Below, piece after piece: positions 44,976 to 54,120 of a stretch of 64,000 nt of DNA. The number at the start of each line of letters is the position of its first letter. Positions within the stretch are counted from its first letter, which is position 1. Under the pieces are notes generated by a model. That model did not search any database. It saw only the letters and a program-made list of their open reading frames with translations, and was not told the DNA's origin. The stretch is from an uncultured Acidimicrobiaceae bacterium (GTDB lineage: Bacteria; Actinomycetota; Acidimicrobiia; Spongiisociales; UBA5794), in contig CAMYMC010000008.1 of the NCBI GenBank assembly GCA_947259365.1, positions 1 to 64,000 of the forward strand. Direction: 5' to 3'. The position numbers and the translations under genes are program-made.

Positions 44976-45578
44976 TTCGGTTGGGGCACCGCTTCCCGGC
45001 TCGAGCATGCCGAGCAGCGCCCGCAGCGCCCGGGCCCGGTGGCTGATCCGGTTCTTCGCGGCCTCGCCCATCTCCGCGAGCGTCACCCCGTCGACCTCGA
45101 AGACCGGGTCGTAGCCGAACCCGCCCGTACCGCGTGGCTCTCGTGCGATCGTGCCGGCAAGCTCACCGTGGGCGGTGATCTCGTCACCGTCGGGGGTCAC
45201 GAGCGCAACGACGGTGCGGAACGTCGCCCCTCGGTCCGCCCGGTCGTCGAGTACCTCGAGCAGCTTCGCCACGTTGGCCTCGTAGGTCGCCGCCGGGCCG
45301 GCGAAGCGGGCCGTGCGGACACCCGGGGCGCCGCCGAGCGCGTCGACCTCGAGCCCGGTGTCGTCGGCGAGAGCGGCGATAGCGGTGTGCGCCGCAACGG
45401 CGCGGGCCTTGACGAGCGCGTTGCCCTCGAGCGTGTCCTCGGTCTCCTCCACCGGGGGCCACGACAACCCGCGCTCGACCTCACTGGCGATGTCGAGCGC
45501 CCGCAGCACCGCCTCCACCTCGGCGATCTTGTCGGGATTCTGGGAGGCGACGACGATCCGGGGCGGGACCCGCATCAT
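44961..45578 (-). CDS. rdgB: XTP/dITP pyrophosphatase (HAM1/RdgB)
   Basis: The 205-residue house-cleaning nucleotidase hydrolyses non-canonical purine triphosphates. It has [36 protein letters not shown] and ISHRARAL. The start overlaps the rph stop (ATGA); rph-rdgB is the common order. Confidence 0.96.
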   Translation of the reverse strand: MMRVPPRIVVASQNPDKIAEVEAVLRALDIASEVERGLSWPPVEETEDTLEGNALVKARAVAAHTAIAALADDTGLEVDALGGAPGVRTARFAGPAATYEANVAKLLEVLDDRADRGATFRTVVALVTPDGDEITAHGELAGTIAREPRGTGGFGYDPVFEVDGVTLAEMGEAAKNRISHRARALRALLGMLEPGSGAPTEDPGS

Positions 45579-46279
45579 CCGGCGCGGGACGTGGCCTGAG
45601 CCTCGACGAGCGCGCTGATTCCGGCCTCGGCAACGTCGAGCATCCGGCTCAGGTGCTCCCTCGTGAACGGGTCGCCCTCGGCGGTCCCCTGCACCTCGAC
45701 GAGGCGGCCCGACCCCGTCATGACGACGTTGCAGTCGACGTCGACCGAGACGTCCTCCTCGTAGTCGAGATCGAGGAGGACGCCGGACGCCGTGGCCCCC
45801 ACCGAGATCGCGGCAACGTGGTCGACGATCGGGGTGGACGGCAGCCGTCCCTGCGCGACGAGGGAATCGAAGGCGTCGGCGAGTGCCACCCAGGCGCCGG
45901 TGATCGAAGCGGTCCGGGTACCGCCGTCGGCCTGGATCACGTCGCAGTCGACACGCGCCGTGAGCTCACCCATCGCCGTCATGTCGACGACGGCGCGCAG
46001 CGACCTGCCGATGAGCCGCTGGATCTCTTTCACCCTCCCCCCCCGAATCGCGGTCCGGGCGATGCGCTCCTTCCCCGCACCCGGGAGCATGGCGTACTCG
46101 GCGGTGACCCAGCCCGCGCCCTTGTCCCGCATCCACGGGGGCACGTCGAAGTTGAACGAGACGGTGCACAGCACCCTCGTCTTGCCCATCTCCATGAGGA
46201 CCGAGCCCGGGGTCATCTCCGTGTAGCCGCGCACGATCGTGACGGGACGGAGCTCGTCGGGGCCTCGGTCGGTGCGCAT
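45575..46279 (-). CDS. rph: ribonuclease PH
   Basis: The 234-residue phosphorolytic 3' exoribonuclease trims tRNA 3' ends. It begins [15 protein letters not shown] and has [48 protein letters not shown] and [19 protein letters not shown], holding the catalytic residues. Start at ATG 46279; 16 nt separate it from the MBL gene upstream. Confidence 0.97.
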   Translation of the reverse strand: MRTDRGPDELRPVTIVRGYTEMTPGSVLMEMGKTRVLCTVSFNFDVPPWMRDKGAGWVTAEYAMLPGAGKERIARTAIRGGRVKEIQRLIGRSLRAVVDMTAMGELTARVDCDVIQADGGTRTASITGAWVALADAFDSLVAQGRLPSTPIVDHVAAISVGATASGVLLDLDYEEDVSVDVDCNVVMTGSGRLVEVQGTAEGDPFTREHLSRMLDVAEAGISALVEAQATSRAG

Positions 46280-46295
46280 GTGGCTCTCCTCCGCC

Positions 46296-47042
46296 TCAGA
46301 TCTCGACCTGCATACCGGCGACCGCGACCACCGGTTCACGGCCGAACGCAGCAGCCGCCTCGGCGATGGCCGCCTCCGGATCCACGGTGGGCCGCAGGTG
46401 TGTGAGGATGAGCCTGCCGGCGCCGGCCTCGGCGCCGGCCCGTCCCGCCTGCCCCGGCGTCATGTGACCGAACCAGGGAGCGTCGTCGGGAGCCAGCGAA
46501 GCCTCGCAGAGGAGGACGTCGGCACCGGCGGCGAACACGGCGAGACCCGGGGACGGCCCGGTGTCGCCCGTGTAGACGAGCCGGCGCGAGTCACAGCTCA
46601 CCGCGCTGAAGACCGCCGGGACCGAGTGGGCGGCGTCGGCGAACTCGATGCCGACGTCGCCGACGGTGAAGCTCATCCCGTGACGCACCTCATGGAAGCG
46701 GAACCGCGTGAAGAAGCCGTTCTCCGGCTCCGCCTCGACGAATGCGGCAAGCCGCGCCTCCGATCCGACGGGGGCGTACACGGCGATCGGCCCCGGGGGC
46801 CGCGTCGGCCCGTATCCGACGTAGTGCATGAGGGCGAAGATGTCGCTGCAATGGTCCGGGTGAAGGTGGCTCAAGATGACGGCATCGAGCGCTGCCGGTT
46901 CCGTGACGGCCGCGAGCGCCTGGAACGTGCCCGGCCCGGCGTCCATCCAGATCGTCGTCTCCCCGGCGACGACGAGATAGCCGGAGCCGGGGTTCCCCGG
47001 GACCGGGTACGTGCCGCTCGAGCCGAGGACGACGAGCTCCAT
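46296..47042 (-). CDS. MBL-fold metallo-hydrolase (RNase Z/phosphodiesterase-like)
   Basis: The 248-residue metallo-beta-lactamase fold has [10 protein letters not shown] (H59, H61, D63, H64), [11 protein letters not shown] and [10 protein letters not shown], with ILTHLRP near the end. It resembles the cyclic-nucleotide phosphodiesterase/RNase Z-like branch, but lacks the RNase Z exosite arm. The start shares one base with the M67 stop (TGATG). It lies in a DUF2007-M67-MBL-rph-rdgB operon. Confidence 0.87.
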   Translation of the reverse strand: MELVVLGSSGTYPVPGNPGSGYLVVAGETTIWMDAGPGTFQALAAVTEPAALDAVILSHLHPDHCSDIFALMHYVGYGPTRPPGPIAVYAPVGSEARLAAFVEAEPENGFFTRFRFHEVRHGMSFTVGDVGIEFADAAHSVPAVFSAVSCDSRRLVYTGDTGPSPGLAVFAAGADVLLCEASLAPDDAPWFGHMTPGQAGRAGAEAGAGRLILTHLRPTVDPEAAIAEAAAAFGREPVVAVAGMQVEI

Positions 47043-47452
47043 CAACTCTCGCTCCAGGTGATCGTCCGCTCGGTGACGTCGCCGTGGCATATGTCGAACG
47101 CCCGGACCTCGGGTGCCGGCCCGGAGAGGCCGACCACGACGTACAACCATTGCGGGTCGAGCGCTCCGGCCACGTCCAGCACCGAGGGCTCCGCTGCGGT
47201 GGACGGGTGCGAGTGGAACACGCCCATGATCTGCCAGCCACGCTGCTCGGCGTGGCGCATCGCCCGGAAGTGCTCGGTGGGGTCGACGGTGAACCGGGTG
47301 GGTGACCGGTCCCGATTGGTCAGGCAGTAGACCATGCGCACCGATCCCGAGGCCCCGGCCAGCAAACCGCAGGCCTCCTGGGGATGGGAGAACCGAGCGT
47401 GGGCGATCATCGCCTCACCGACCTGGGGTTCGAGGGCGACCGAAGCCGTCAC
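47042..47452 (-). CDS. M67/JAMM-family metallopeptidase
   Basis: The 136-residue JAB-domain protein has the full JAMM set: E26, H80-S-H82, S90 and D93 (VFHSHPSTAAEPSVLD). Bacterial stand-alone JAMM proteins often clip ubiquitin-like sulfur carriers (ThiS/MoaD type) in cysteine or cofactor synthesis. No such carrier gene is next to it here. It overlaps the DUF2007 gene (ATGA) and the MBL gene. Confidence 0.9.
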   Translation of the reverse strand: MTASVALEPQVGEAMIAHARFSHPQEACGLLAGASGSVRMVYCLTNRDRSPTRFTVDPTEHFRAMRHAEQRGWQIMGVFHSHPSTAAEPSVLDVAGALDPQWLYVVVGLSGPAPEVRAFDICHGDVTERTITWSES

Positions 47453-47667
47453 CCTCGCTCCTCGAGCACGACGGCAGCCCGGGCGGCGTCACCAGCGCGC
47501 ACGACGAGCCGCACCCGGTACTCGGCGAAGAACCCGGGGTTGAGCCCGCCCTCGTCGTCGGCTTGAACGATCGCGTCGAGTCCCTCCCCCACCAGCCTGG
47601 CGCGGGCGATCTCGGCATCGCCCCGGCTGAGATACGAGGCCACGGTGACGAGTGGGCTGTCGGTCAT
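47449..47667 (-). CDS. DUF2007-like small protein
   Basis: The 72-residue protein (VTVASYLSRGDAEIARARLVGEGL, then GGLNPGFFAEYRVRLVV) matches the DUF2007 putative signal-transducing fold, a ferredoxin-like domain that probably binds other proteins. It is the first gene of the operon and overlaps M67 by ATGA. Confidence 0.75.
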   Translation of the reverse strand: MTDSPLVTVASYLSRGDAEIARARLVGEGLDAIVQADDEGGLNPGFFAEYRVRLVVRAGDAARAAVVLEERG

Positions 47668-47846
47668 CGATCGCCGAGGCTACTCGGGCCGGGGCCGGCC
47701 GGCGAGAGTTCTCCTCGGTGCAGGCGGCCGTCCGATAACGTGGGCGCCGACGGCGTAGGAGGCACGGGCATGGCACGGACGCAGCAAGGGAACGGCCGGC
47801 CAGGCGGCGTCCGTCGTTGCGGGGTGGCGTCCCCCCCACGCCCGCC

Positions 47847-48662
47847 GTGAGCACCGGTCTCTCGCTGACGATCCACGGCGCCAGGGGCTCGATGGCCGTC
47901 GCCGGCGCCCGCTATCGCCGGTTCGGCGGCAACACGACGTGTTTCCACGTCCCGATCGCTGCCCGAGAACACCTCGTCATCGACGCCGGCACCGGCCTCC
48001 GCGGCGTGGAGCGGGCCCTGGGCGCCGGCCCGCACCGTTTCACCTTCCTGCTCACGCACTACCACTGGGACCACATCCAGGGCCTTCCGCTGTTCGCCCC
48101 TCTCCACGATCCGGACAGTGACATCACATTCATCGGGCCGCCAACCGACGAAGGAGGTGTTGGCGACGTCTTGCGCGGGGTCATCCGCCCTCCGTGGTTC
48201 CCGGTCGACCTCGCTTCGGTCGGCGCAACGACGACGTACGCAGACATCGAGACGTCGATGCGCTTCGGGCCGATCGACGTGCGCTCCGTCCCCCTGCATC
48301 ACCCCCAGGGCTCGACCGGGTTCCGTCTCAGGGGCCCCCGCCGCGCCGTCGTGATCGCCACCGACCACGAGCACGGCGACCCCGCGAGCGACGCCGGGCT
48401 CGCACGGGTGGCGCGGGGGGCCGACGTGCTGGTCCACGACGGCCAGTACACGGCTCCCGAGTACGAGGCCCGGGGCGGGTGGGGTCACAGCACGCCGGAA
48501 GGAGCGGTCGACGCCGCCCTCGCCGCGAGAGTGACCCGGCTCGTGCTCACCAGCCACGATCCCGACCACGGCGACGACGACGTCGAGGCGATGGTGGCCG
48601 CGGCGAGAGTCAGGTTCCCGCTCACGGCGGCCGCTCACGAAGGCATGACGATCGCGCTCTGA
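47847..48662 (+). CDS. MBL-fold phosphodiesterase-like hydrolase
   Basis: The 271-residue MBL-fold protein (GTG start 47847) has LLTHYHWDHIQGLPLF with the HxHxDH metal site, VIATDHEHGD, LVHDGQYTAPEY and LTSHDPDH. It begins HGARGSMAVAGARYRRFGGNTT, typical of class-II-like cAMP phosphodiesterase relatives found in bacteria, often linked to sensor domains. It converges with arcA (7 nt between stops). Substrate unknown. Confidence 0.85.
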   Translation: MSTGLSLTIHGARGSMAVAGARYRRFGGNTTCFHVPIAAREHLVIDAGTGLRGVERALGAGPHRFTFLLTHYHWDHIQGLPLFAPLHDPDSDITFIGPPTDEGGVGDVLRGVIRPPWFPVDLASVGATTTYADIETSMRFGPIDVRSVPLHHPQGSTGFRLRGPRRAVVIATDHEHGDPASDAGLARVARGADVLVHDGQYTAPEYEARGGWGHSTPEGAVDAALAARVTRLVLTSHDPDHGDDDVEAMVAAARVRFPLTAAAHEGMTIAL

Positions 48663-48669
48663 GGGGGGG

Positions 48670-49893
48670 TCACTCCACGGGATCGCGAACCAGCGGCTGG
48701 GTCATGCACCGGCTTCCGCCGCGGCCCCGGCACAGCTCGGAGGCGTCGAGCTCGAGCACCTCGATGCCGGCGCGGCGGAGGCGGCGATTCGTCTCCTGGT
48801 TCCGCTCGTAGGCGACGACGACGCCCGGCTCGAGCGCCAGGGTGTTGTTGCCGTCGTCCCACTGCTCCCGGAGCCGTCCGATGGCGTCGCCTCCGGTGGG
48901 GACGAAGTGGATCCCGTCCCGCCCGAGGGCGTCGGCGATCGCGGCTTCGAGGCCCGGGGATGGACGGACGGCCAGTCCACCGTCCCCGGCGGGGGTGATG
49001 ACGTGAACGTCGACATCGTCGAGGAAGCCGGGGAACACGTTGAAACAGGCGCGATCCACCATCGTCAGCACGGTGTCGAGGTGCATCTGAGATCGGGCGT
49101 GGCGGAGGTGCACGACGATGACCCGGTCCACGGATCCGACGGCGAAGAGGCGCCTGGCGAGGATCTCGACGGCGGAGGGCGCGGTGCGCTCCCCGAGGCC
49201 CACCATGAGGGTCCGCTCGTCGAGCACGAGCGCGTCGCCTCCTTCGATGCTCGCCGGGTACGCGTCCCCCTCGCCCGCCCCGAACCAGATGGGAAACCCG
49301 GCTGAGGCGAACGCATCGTGGTGGCGGTAGATCGTCTCCATGTACAGCGATTCGCGTGCCCGCGCCGGGGTGGCGAGGACGTTGATCGACAGGCCATCGT
49401 TGATCCAGGCGGCGTTGTCCCGCATGAAGAGGAGGTTCGGCAACGGCCGGAGGACGTAGTGGAACCGATCGGCCTGGAGGTCGGCGAAGAGCGGATCGAC
49501 GCCGAAGCGCTCGAGCTCGCGCTCGAGCAGCCCGCCCACGAGGACTTCGACGACGTCGGCGACGGGGACCTCGCCGAGCGCGGCGCCGAGCTGCTCCGAG
49601 ACCCGGGGCCCGCACTGGGCCGGGCTGAACACCCGGGCGATGCACTCGGCACGCACCACGTCGTCGGCGAGGACCTCGGCGAGCAGCGTCTCGAAGTACA
49701 GGACCTCGACGCCGCGCTCCTCCATCATGCCGACGAACGCGTCGTGCTCCTCCTGAGCCCGCTCGAGCCAGAGAAGGTCGTCGAAGAGGAGCGCGTCCTT
49801 GTTGTCCGGGGTGATCCGGGCGATCTCGGTCCCGGGCCGGTGGACCAGCACGGCGCGAAGCCTCCCGATCTCGCTGGAGACCCGGTACGTCAA
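48670..49893 (-). CDS. arcA: arginine deiminase
   Basis: ArcA converts arginine to citrulline and ammonia. The 407-residue guanidino-modifying enzyme has FMRDNAAWI, ASIEGGDALVL, MHLDTVLTMVD and catalytic C396 in RGGSRCMTQPL. The TTG start giving MTYRVSSEIGRLRAVLVHRPG overlaps the MDMPI-family stop as TTGA. The rest of the pathway (arcB, arcC) is not in the window, so ATP production from arginine cannot be confirmed. Confidence 0.95.
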   Translation of the reverse strand: MTYRVSSEIGRLRAVLVHRPGTEIARITPDNKDALLFDDLLWLERAQEEHDAFVGMMEERGVEVLYFETLLAEVLADDVVRAECIARVFSPAQCGPRVSEQLGAALGEVPVADVVEVLVGGLLERELERFGVDPLFADLQADRFHYVLRPLPNLLFMRDNAAWINDGLSINVLATPARARESLYMETIYRHHDAFASAGFPIWFGAGEGDAYPASIEGGDALVLDERTLMVGLGERTAPSAVEILARRLFAVGSVDRVIVVHLRHARSQMHLDTVLTMVDRACFNVFPGFLDDVDVHVITPAGDGGLAVRPSPGLEAAIADALGRDGIHFVPTGGDAIGRLREQWDDGNNTLALEPGVVVAYERNQETNRRLRRAGIEVLELDASELCRGRGGSRCMTQPLVRDPVE

Positions 49894-50660
49894 CCCGTCA
49901 CGTCCGCGGCGACGCGGCGCAGCCGATGAACGAGTTCGACATCGCCTTCCACGGACAGCCGATCGAGCGGCCCCCGACCCCACAGATACAGCAGCACGTC
50001 CGAGGCGCCCCCGGTCAGGCGCGTACCGGGCTCGACCGCCTCGGTGAGCTCGAAACTCGGTTCAGCGGTGTAGCCGGCGCCACCGGCGGACGTGCCGGAC
50101 CAGGTGATCTCTCGCAGCGTCCAGCGCGCCGGAACGTCAGTCGTGACGACGGCCAAGGCGCCCCGGCCGCGGTCAATGGTCGCCCACGGTGGCGCTCCGT
50201 CGATCATGACCGCAAGGATCTCGTCGACACCGTCTACGGCGAGTTCAGGATCGACGGGCGCGGGCCGGCCGTGGGCGAGCTCGGCATCGACGCGATGGAT
50301 CGCCGTCTCGTGTGCCATGCGCCGGTACCAGAACCCGACGGAGCGGTCTGCGGGGAACCAGGTCCACACCGGTGTTGTCGGGTCGGCCTCTCCGAGGGTT
50401 GCGACGAGGCGGGATGCGCCCTCCTCGAACCAGGACACCAGGCCCGCATCCGGGGCCGCCGCGGGAGCAGGTGGGCGGTCCTCGATCCGCTCCCGCACGA
50501 TGCGCTCCTTCTCGCGGTGCACGACGCCGGTGTGGGCAACGAGGTCGGCGACCGTCCACCCAGGACACGAGGGCACGGCGGCGTCGAGACCCAGCGCAGC
50601 CGCCGCACCGAGCGCGGCCGCGTCGGTGCGGATCGCGTCGAGATACCTCGCTGGTTCCAC
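49890..50660 (-). CDS. maleylpyruvate isomerase-family (MDMPI/DinB-like) protein
   Basis: The 256-residue protein has the N-terminal four-helix domain with VPSCPGWTVADLVAHTG and HRVDAELAHG, where a DinB-like metal site is formed, and an MDMPI C-terminal domain (GASDVLLYLWGR). Members include mycothiol-dependent isomerases and many of unknown function. The GTG start is preceded upstream by a leader ORF with a very strong ribosome site. It is coupled to arcA by TTGA. Confidence 0.85.
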   Translation of the reverse strand: MEPARYLDAIRTDAAALGAAAALGLDAAVPSCPGWTVADLVAHTGVVHREKERIVRERIEDRPPAPAAAPDAGLVSWFEEGASRLVATLGEADPTTPVWTWFPADRSVGFWYRRMAHETAIHRVDAELAHGRPAPVDPELAVDGVDEILAVMIDGAPPWATIDRGRGALAVVTTDVPARWTLREITWSGTSAGGAGYTAEPSFELTEAVEPGTRLTGGASDVLLYLWGRGPLDRLSVEGDVELVHRLRRVAADVTG

Positions 50661-51033
50661 CGGGCGACCCTACCGGAACCGGAGGTCGCCGGGATCCCGG
50701 ACGCGAAAGACCCGGAGATACTTCGGCGAAAGCCGCCGCCGCGAGAGGACCTGCTCGCGGATCTCCGGGTCTCGGTGGTCCGAGTTGGAGTCGCTACCTG
50801 ACTCGCCGGGTGGCGAGGAGCAGCCTGACTCCTCGAATGTCGTTCAAGAACGGCCGCTCAGCGCTCGGCCACCTCCGGGGTCCTCGAAGAACTGTCATAC
50901 ATTGCTTGGACCACCTCCTTTCACCGGTAACGGGATTCTGCCACAACTCCACCCCGTCGGTCGCGAAATCGCGCCGCCCCGATCCGGCCTCCGGCGGAGC
51001 CCGGCAGGCCGCGGTCTGGTTGAATCGCACCCC
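50661..51033. other. gene-poor stretch between divergent MDMPI and YbaK genes
   Basis: About 370 bp. The only element I can support is the 14-codon ORF at 50858-50902 with its ribosome site. The rest shows inverted GC-rich patches but no promoter boxes I trust. Confidence 0.4.
50858..50902 (-). CDS. possible 14-residue leader peptide with near-perfect anti-16S site
   Basis: ATG 50902 starts MYDSSSRTPEVAER and stops at TGA. Eight bases upstream lies AAAGGAGGTGG, which is close to the full complement of the 16S rRNA 3' end and far stronger than other sites in the window. It lies about 200 nt upstream of the MDMPI-arcA pair and could act as a leader ORF, or its site could recruit ribosomes for another purpose. 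Confidence 0.4.
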   Translation of the reverse strand: MYDSSSRTPEVAER

Positions 51034-51522
51034 ATGGACGAGATCGAGCGACGGGTCGTCGCCGCACTCGACGCGACGGGAGCCGCCTACGAGCTCATCG
51101 AGTGCGACCCCGACCTCGCCGACACAGCCGCGTTCTGCGCCCACTACGGGTACCCCGAGTCGCAGTCGGCGAACACGATCGTCGTCGCATCGCGCAAACC
51201 CGAGGGCCACAACGCCGCCTGCGTCGTGCTGGCGACGACCCGGCTCGACGTCAACAAGCGGGTCCGCACCAGGCTCGGCGTTCGCAAGGTGTCCTTCGCC
51301 TCGCCGGAGATGAGCGCCGAGCTCACCGGCATGCTCATGGGGGGCGTCACCGCATTCGGGTTGCCGGCCGACCTCCCCCTGTGGGTCGACGCCAGGGTCA
51401 TGGAGCCGGATTGGATCATCCTCGGCGGTGGAAGCAGGTCGCTGAAACTCAAGCTCGACCCCGAGGCGCTGCTCACCGTGGGCGGCGAAGTCGTCGAAGA
51501 TCTCGCCGTCCCACTCGCATGA
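51034..51522 (+). CDS. YbaK/EbsC-type aminoacyl-tRNA deacylase-like protein
   Basis: The 162-residue protein has the ProRS INS/YbaK fold: ANTIVVASRKPEGHNAACVVLATTRLDVNKRVR, KVSFASPEMSAELTGMLMGGVTAFG and LWVDARVMEPDWIILGGG. Members clear mischarged tRNAs such as Cys- or Ala-tRNA-Pro. Which tRNA this one edits is unknown. It is a single gene 61 nt before the thioesterase gene. Confidence 0.87.
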   Translation: MDEIERRVVAALDATGAAYELIECDPDLADTAAFCAHYGYPESQSANTIVVASRKPEGHNAACVVLATTRLDVNKRVRTRLGVRKVSFASPEMSAELTGMLMGGVTAFGLPADLPLWVDARVMEPDWIILGGGSRSLKLKLDPEALLTVGGEVVEDLAVPLA

Positions 51523-51582
51523 GCACGGTCGTGACCCGTCGCAGCGAGCCGGTTGGCGGGCGGTGTCGCAGGTGACGTGCCG

Positions 51583-52386
51583 ATGACGTCCGAGTTCGAC
51601 CGGGACACCGCTCTCGAGCGCACCGGGTCGGGCACGTGGCACGGCGAGATCGCCGACGGCTGGGATGTTTCCGGTACTCCGAACGGCGGGTACGTGATGT
51701 CCCTCATGCTGGCCGGGATGCTCGCCGAGGTCCCTCAGCCGGATCCTCTCACGACGACGGCACACTTCCTCGCCCGTCCGCACCCCGGTCCCATCGGGCT
51801 CCACACCCAGGTGGCCAAGCTCGGGCGGCGTTACTCGACGGTGCGTGGCGACCTCCTCCAGGCCGACCGCATCGTCGCCACGGCTCTCGTCATGGCCGCC
51901 GACCTCGGCGACGCCGGCGATGAGGTCATGGTCGACATCCCGCCGCCCGAGTTCCCCCCGCCGGGCGAATGCCCGCGCGGCACGAGGACCGGTGTCTCCG
52001 CCGCCGTGGCCGTCCTCGACAGGGCCGAGATCCGGATCGCTCCCCACCTCGCCGGGTTTGCCCTCGGATCGCCCACCGGAGAGGCCGTTGTCGGCGGGTG
52101 GATCCGCTTTGGAGACGGCCGCCCCATCGACTCGCGATCGCTGACGTTCTTCGCGGACGCCTTCGCCCCGCCCGTCCTCAACCTGGGAATGGCGTTTGCG
52201 TGGGTGCCGACGCTCGAGCTGACCGTCCACGTCCGCCGGCGACCGGACACCGAATGGCTGGCGGCGCGGTTCTCTTCACACGTCCTCAGCCACGGGCACC
52301 TCGAGGAGGACGGCGTCATCTGGGACGAAGACGGGAACGTGCTCGCCCACTCCCGCCAGATCTCGATCCTCCCCGATCCCGGCTGA
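51583..52386 (+). CDS. thioesterase-family protein (TesB-like double hotdog)
   Basis: The 267-residue protein has two hotdog halves. The N-terminal half has PNGGYVMSLMLAGM and the C-terminal half HVLSHGHLEEDGVIWDEDGNVLAHSRQ, the latter typical of acyl-CoA thioesterase II relatives (TesB-like, TE fold 3). It should hydrolyse an acyl-CoA in the cytoplasm. I choose ATG 51583 over upstream GC-rich sequence. tmRNA follows on the other strand behind a terminator. Confidence 0.85.
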   Translation: MTSEFDRDTALERTGSGTWHGEIADGWDVSGTPNGGYVMSLMLAGMLAEVPQPDPLTTTAHFLARPHPGPIGLHTQVAKLGRRYSTVRGDLLQADRIVATALVMAADLGDAGDEVMVDIPPPEFPPPGECPRGTRTGVSAAVAVLDRAEIRIAPHLAGFALGSPTGEAVVGGWIRFGDGRPIDSRSLTFFADAFAPPVLNLGMAFAWVPTLELTVHVRRRPDTEWLAARFSSHVLSHGHLEEDGVIWDEDGNVLAHSRQISILPDPG

Positions 52387-52430
52387 CGGTCCTGGCAGGC
52401 TCACTGCACCACGAACGAGTGCACCACCAA

Positions 52431-52458
52431 CAACGCCCCGCCGGACGGCGGGGCGTTG
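52431..52458 (-). terminator. terminator of ssrA
   Basis: A 13-bp perfect GC-rich inverted repeat lies 6 nt past the tmRNA 3' end; a short T/G stretch follows on the minus strand. It also faces the thioesterase gene and may stop both. Confidence 0.8.
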
Positions 52459-52463
52459 CGAAG

Positions 52464-52813
52464 TGGAGGTGCGGGGACTCGAACCCCGGTCCCGCGAGGC
52501 TTCAGCGACGGCATCTCCGAGCGCAGTCAACAGCTGAGTGTCAGGCCGTGAGTCGCTGCTGACCCTCTCCTCTCGGCCTTATCCGGAGAAGATCTTGACC
52601 GGGGTCTCCGGCGACCCCCCGGTTGCATCCTGTATTGCGTTGCCCCGGTCCGGCGAGACAGGAACCCCCCGGTGGGACAGGCCGCTATTGGTTAGGCGGC
52701 CAGTGCCATATCGTTGTCGGCACGTATGTGTTTCCCGGCTCTTTAACGAGGACTCCGGGGACCTCGGCTCGCTTCCGACGCCTCAACCCTCACGGTCGAA
52801 ACCGATCACCCCC
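52464..52813 (-). ncRNA. ssrA: transfer-messenger RNA (tmRNA)
   Basis: The 350-nt RNA begins GGGGGTGATCGGTTTCGACC and ends with T-arm GGGGTTCGAGTCCCC and acceptor CACCTCC plus A. The acceptor has the G3-U70 pair for alanine charging. CCA is not encoded. The tag frame (52739 down to 52692) reads AGKHIRADNDMALAA and stops with TAA; the ALAA end is the ClpXP degron. It rescues stalled ribosomes with SmpB, encoded at 55077-55541. A TATACA box lies at 52829-52834, upstream. Confidence 0.96.
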
Positions 52814-52998
52814 TTGCGGGCAAGTACATGTATACCCGCCGAACGATACCAAAGGGTCGGGGTGGGCTCACCGAAAGTCGCGAAACCTGTTGCTATCGGG
52901 AGCACACCACGGCTACGCTCGAGCCCCTATTCGTGGCGGAGTAGAAGGCACACGGCTCTTCTCGAGGGGCGGAAGAGCATTGGATGGGAGGCATCCAG

Positions 52999-54120
52999 GT
53001 GCACGTGCGTCGCCCCCGGGCTTACTACGCCGCCGGACTCTTCAACGAGGCCGAACGGTCGTTCAATCTTCGCGTCAAGGCCATGCTCGACGACCTGGGC
53101 TACGAGACGTGGTTCCCCCAGGAGGACGCCGGGTTCCTCGAGGACTACATGGACCAGGGGATGACCCTGGCCCAGGCGCGTCACGAGATCTTCCGGATGA
53201 ACCGCGATGCGGTCCGCCGCGCCGACGTGCTCATCTTCAACCTCGACGGGCGCGTGCCCGACGAGGGCGCCTGCGTCGAAGCCGGCATCGCCTACGGCAG
53301 CGGGATCCGCTGCATCGGTCTCCAGACCGACTTCAGGGCCGTCGAGCCGGGCGGGAACAACCTCATGCTGGACGGCATCCTGAACTACGAACTCGCCAAC
53401 GACATCGACGCCCTCCGCGACATGCTCGACGCGATCCGGGTCGAGATCGATCTCACCACCGACGAGCCCCTGGTCACGATCGAGGACCGGGCCCGGCCGT
53501 ACGTCGTCGTCGCCGGCCCGCTCGGCGTCGGCAAGACCGCCCTCATCGAGCTGCTCGCGGCCCATGGAGACTGGGACGTACTCGGTGAGCCGGTCGACGA
53601 GAACCCGTACCTCGGGGACGTGTACACGAACCTGACCGACCTCGGCTACCGGATGCAGACCTATTACCTCGGTCGGAGGGCGGCGCAGCACCTCGCCGCG
53701 GCGCGCCGGACCCGGCCGACGCTCCAAGAGCGGAGCATCCTCGAGGACGCCCTCGTCTTCTTCCCGGCCTACCGGGACGCCGGCGCCTACGACGACAACG
53801 ATCTCGCGACGCTCATGTCGCTCTACGACGCCGCCCGGGCGGCACTGCCGCTCCCGGACCTCATCGTCGCCGTCACCGCCCCGTTCGACACATGCGTGAT
53901 GCGCATCAAGGAGCGGGACCGGGTCGCCGAGCGCGAAATCGATCAGGGCTGGCTGCGCACTGTCTACGATCGCTACGAGCGCTGGCTGGCCGCACCGACG
54001 GAGATCCCGATGGTGACCATCGATTCCGAGCTTCTCGACTACGTCAACCACCCCGAGGACCGCGCCGCGGCCGTCGGCATCGTGCGGCGTGCTCTGGAGA
54101 ACGCCGGCGCCGTCGTGTGA
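52999..54120 (+). CDS. nucleoside 2-deoxyribosyltransferase fused to deoxynucleoside kinase
   Basis: The 373-residue protein has two enzyme domains. Residues 6-145 form a nucleoside 2-deoxyribosyltransferase: YYAAGLFNEAE, then ADVLIFNLDGRVPDEGACVE with probable nucleophile E94. Residues 166-370 form a deoxynucleoside kinase: P-loop GPLGVGKT (173-180), ENPYLGDVY, QERSILEDALVFF with the E244-R-S motif, and RDRVAEREID in the lid. It could exchange bases on deoxynucleosides and then phosphorylate the product. GTG 52999 is chosen because GGGAGG lies seven bases upstream; ATG 52984 would place that site inside the gene. The EamA gene overlaps its stop (GTGA). Confidence 0.9.
   Translation: MHVRRPRAYYAAGLFNEAERSFNLRVKAMLDDLGYETWFPQEDAGFLEDYMDQGMTLAQARHEIFRMNRDAVRRADVLIFNLDGRVPDEGACVEAGIAYGSGIRCIGLQTDFRAVEPGGNNLMLDGILNYELANDIDALRDMLDAIRVEIDLTTDEPLVTIEDRARPYVVVAGPLGVGKTALIELLAAHGDWDVLGEPVDENPYLGDVYTNLTDLGYRMQTYYLGRRAAQHLAAARRTRPTLQERSILEDALVFFPAYRDAGAYDDNDLATLMSLYDAARAALPLPDLIVAVTAPFDTCVMRIKERDRVAEREIDQGWLRTVYDRYERWLAAPTEIPMVTIDSELLDYVNHPEDRAAAVGIVRRALENAGAVV

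Noticed and set aside
50794..50860. Reading through the TGA of the leader ORF as a second selenoprotein
   Set aside because: The downstream sequence is Ser/Arg-rich and not protein-like, no cysteine partner exists, and no SECIS-like hairpin sits at the right distance.
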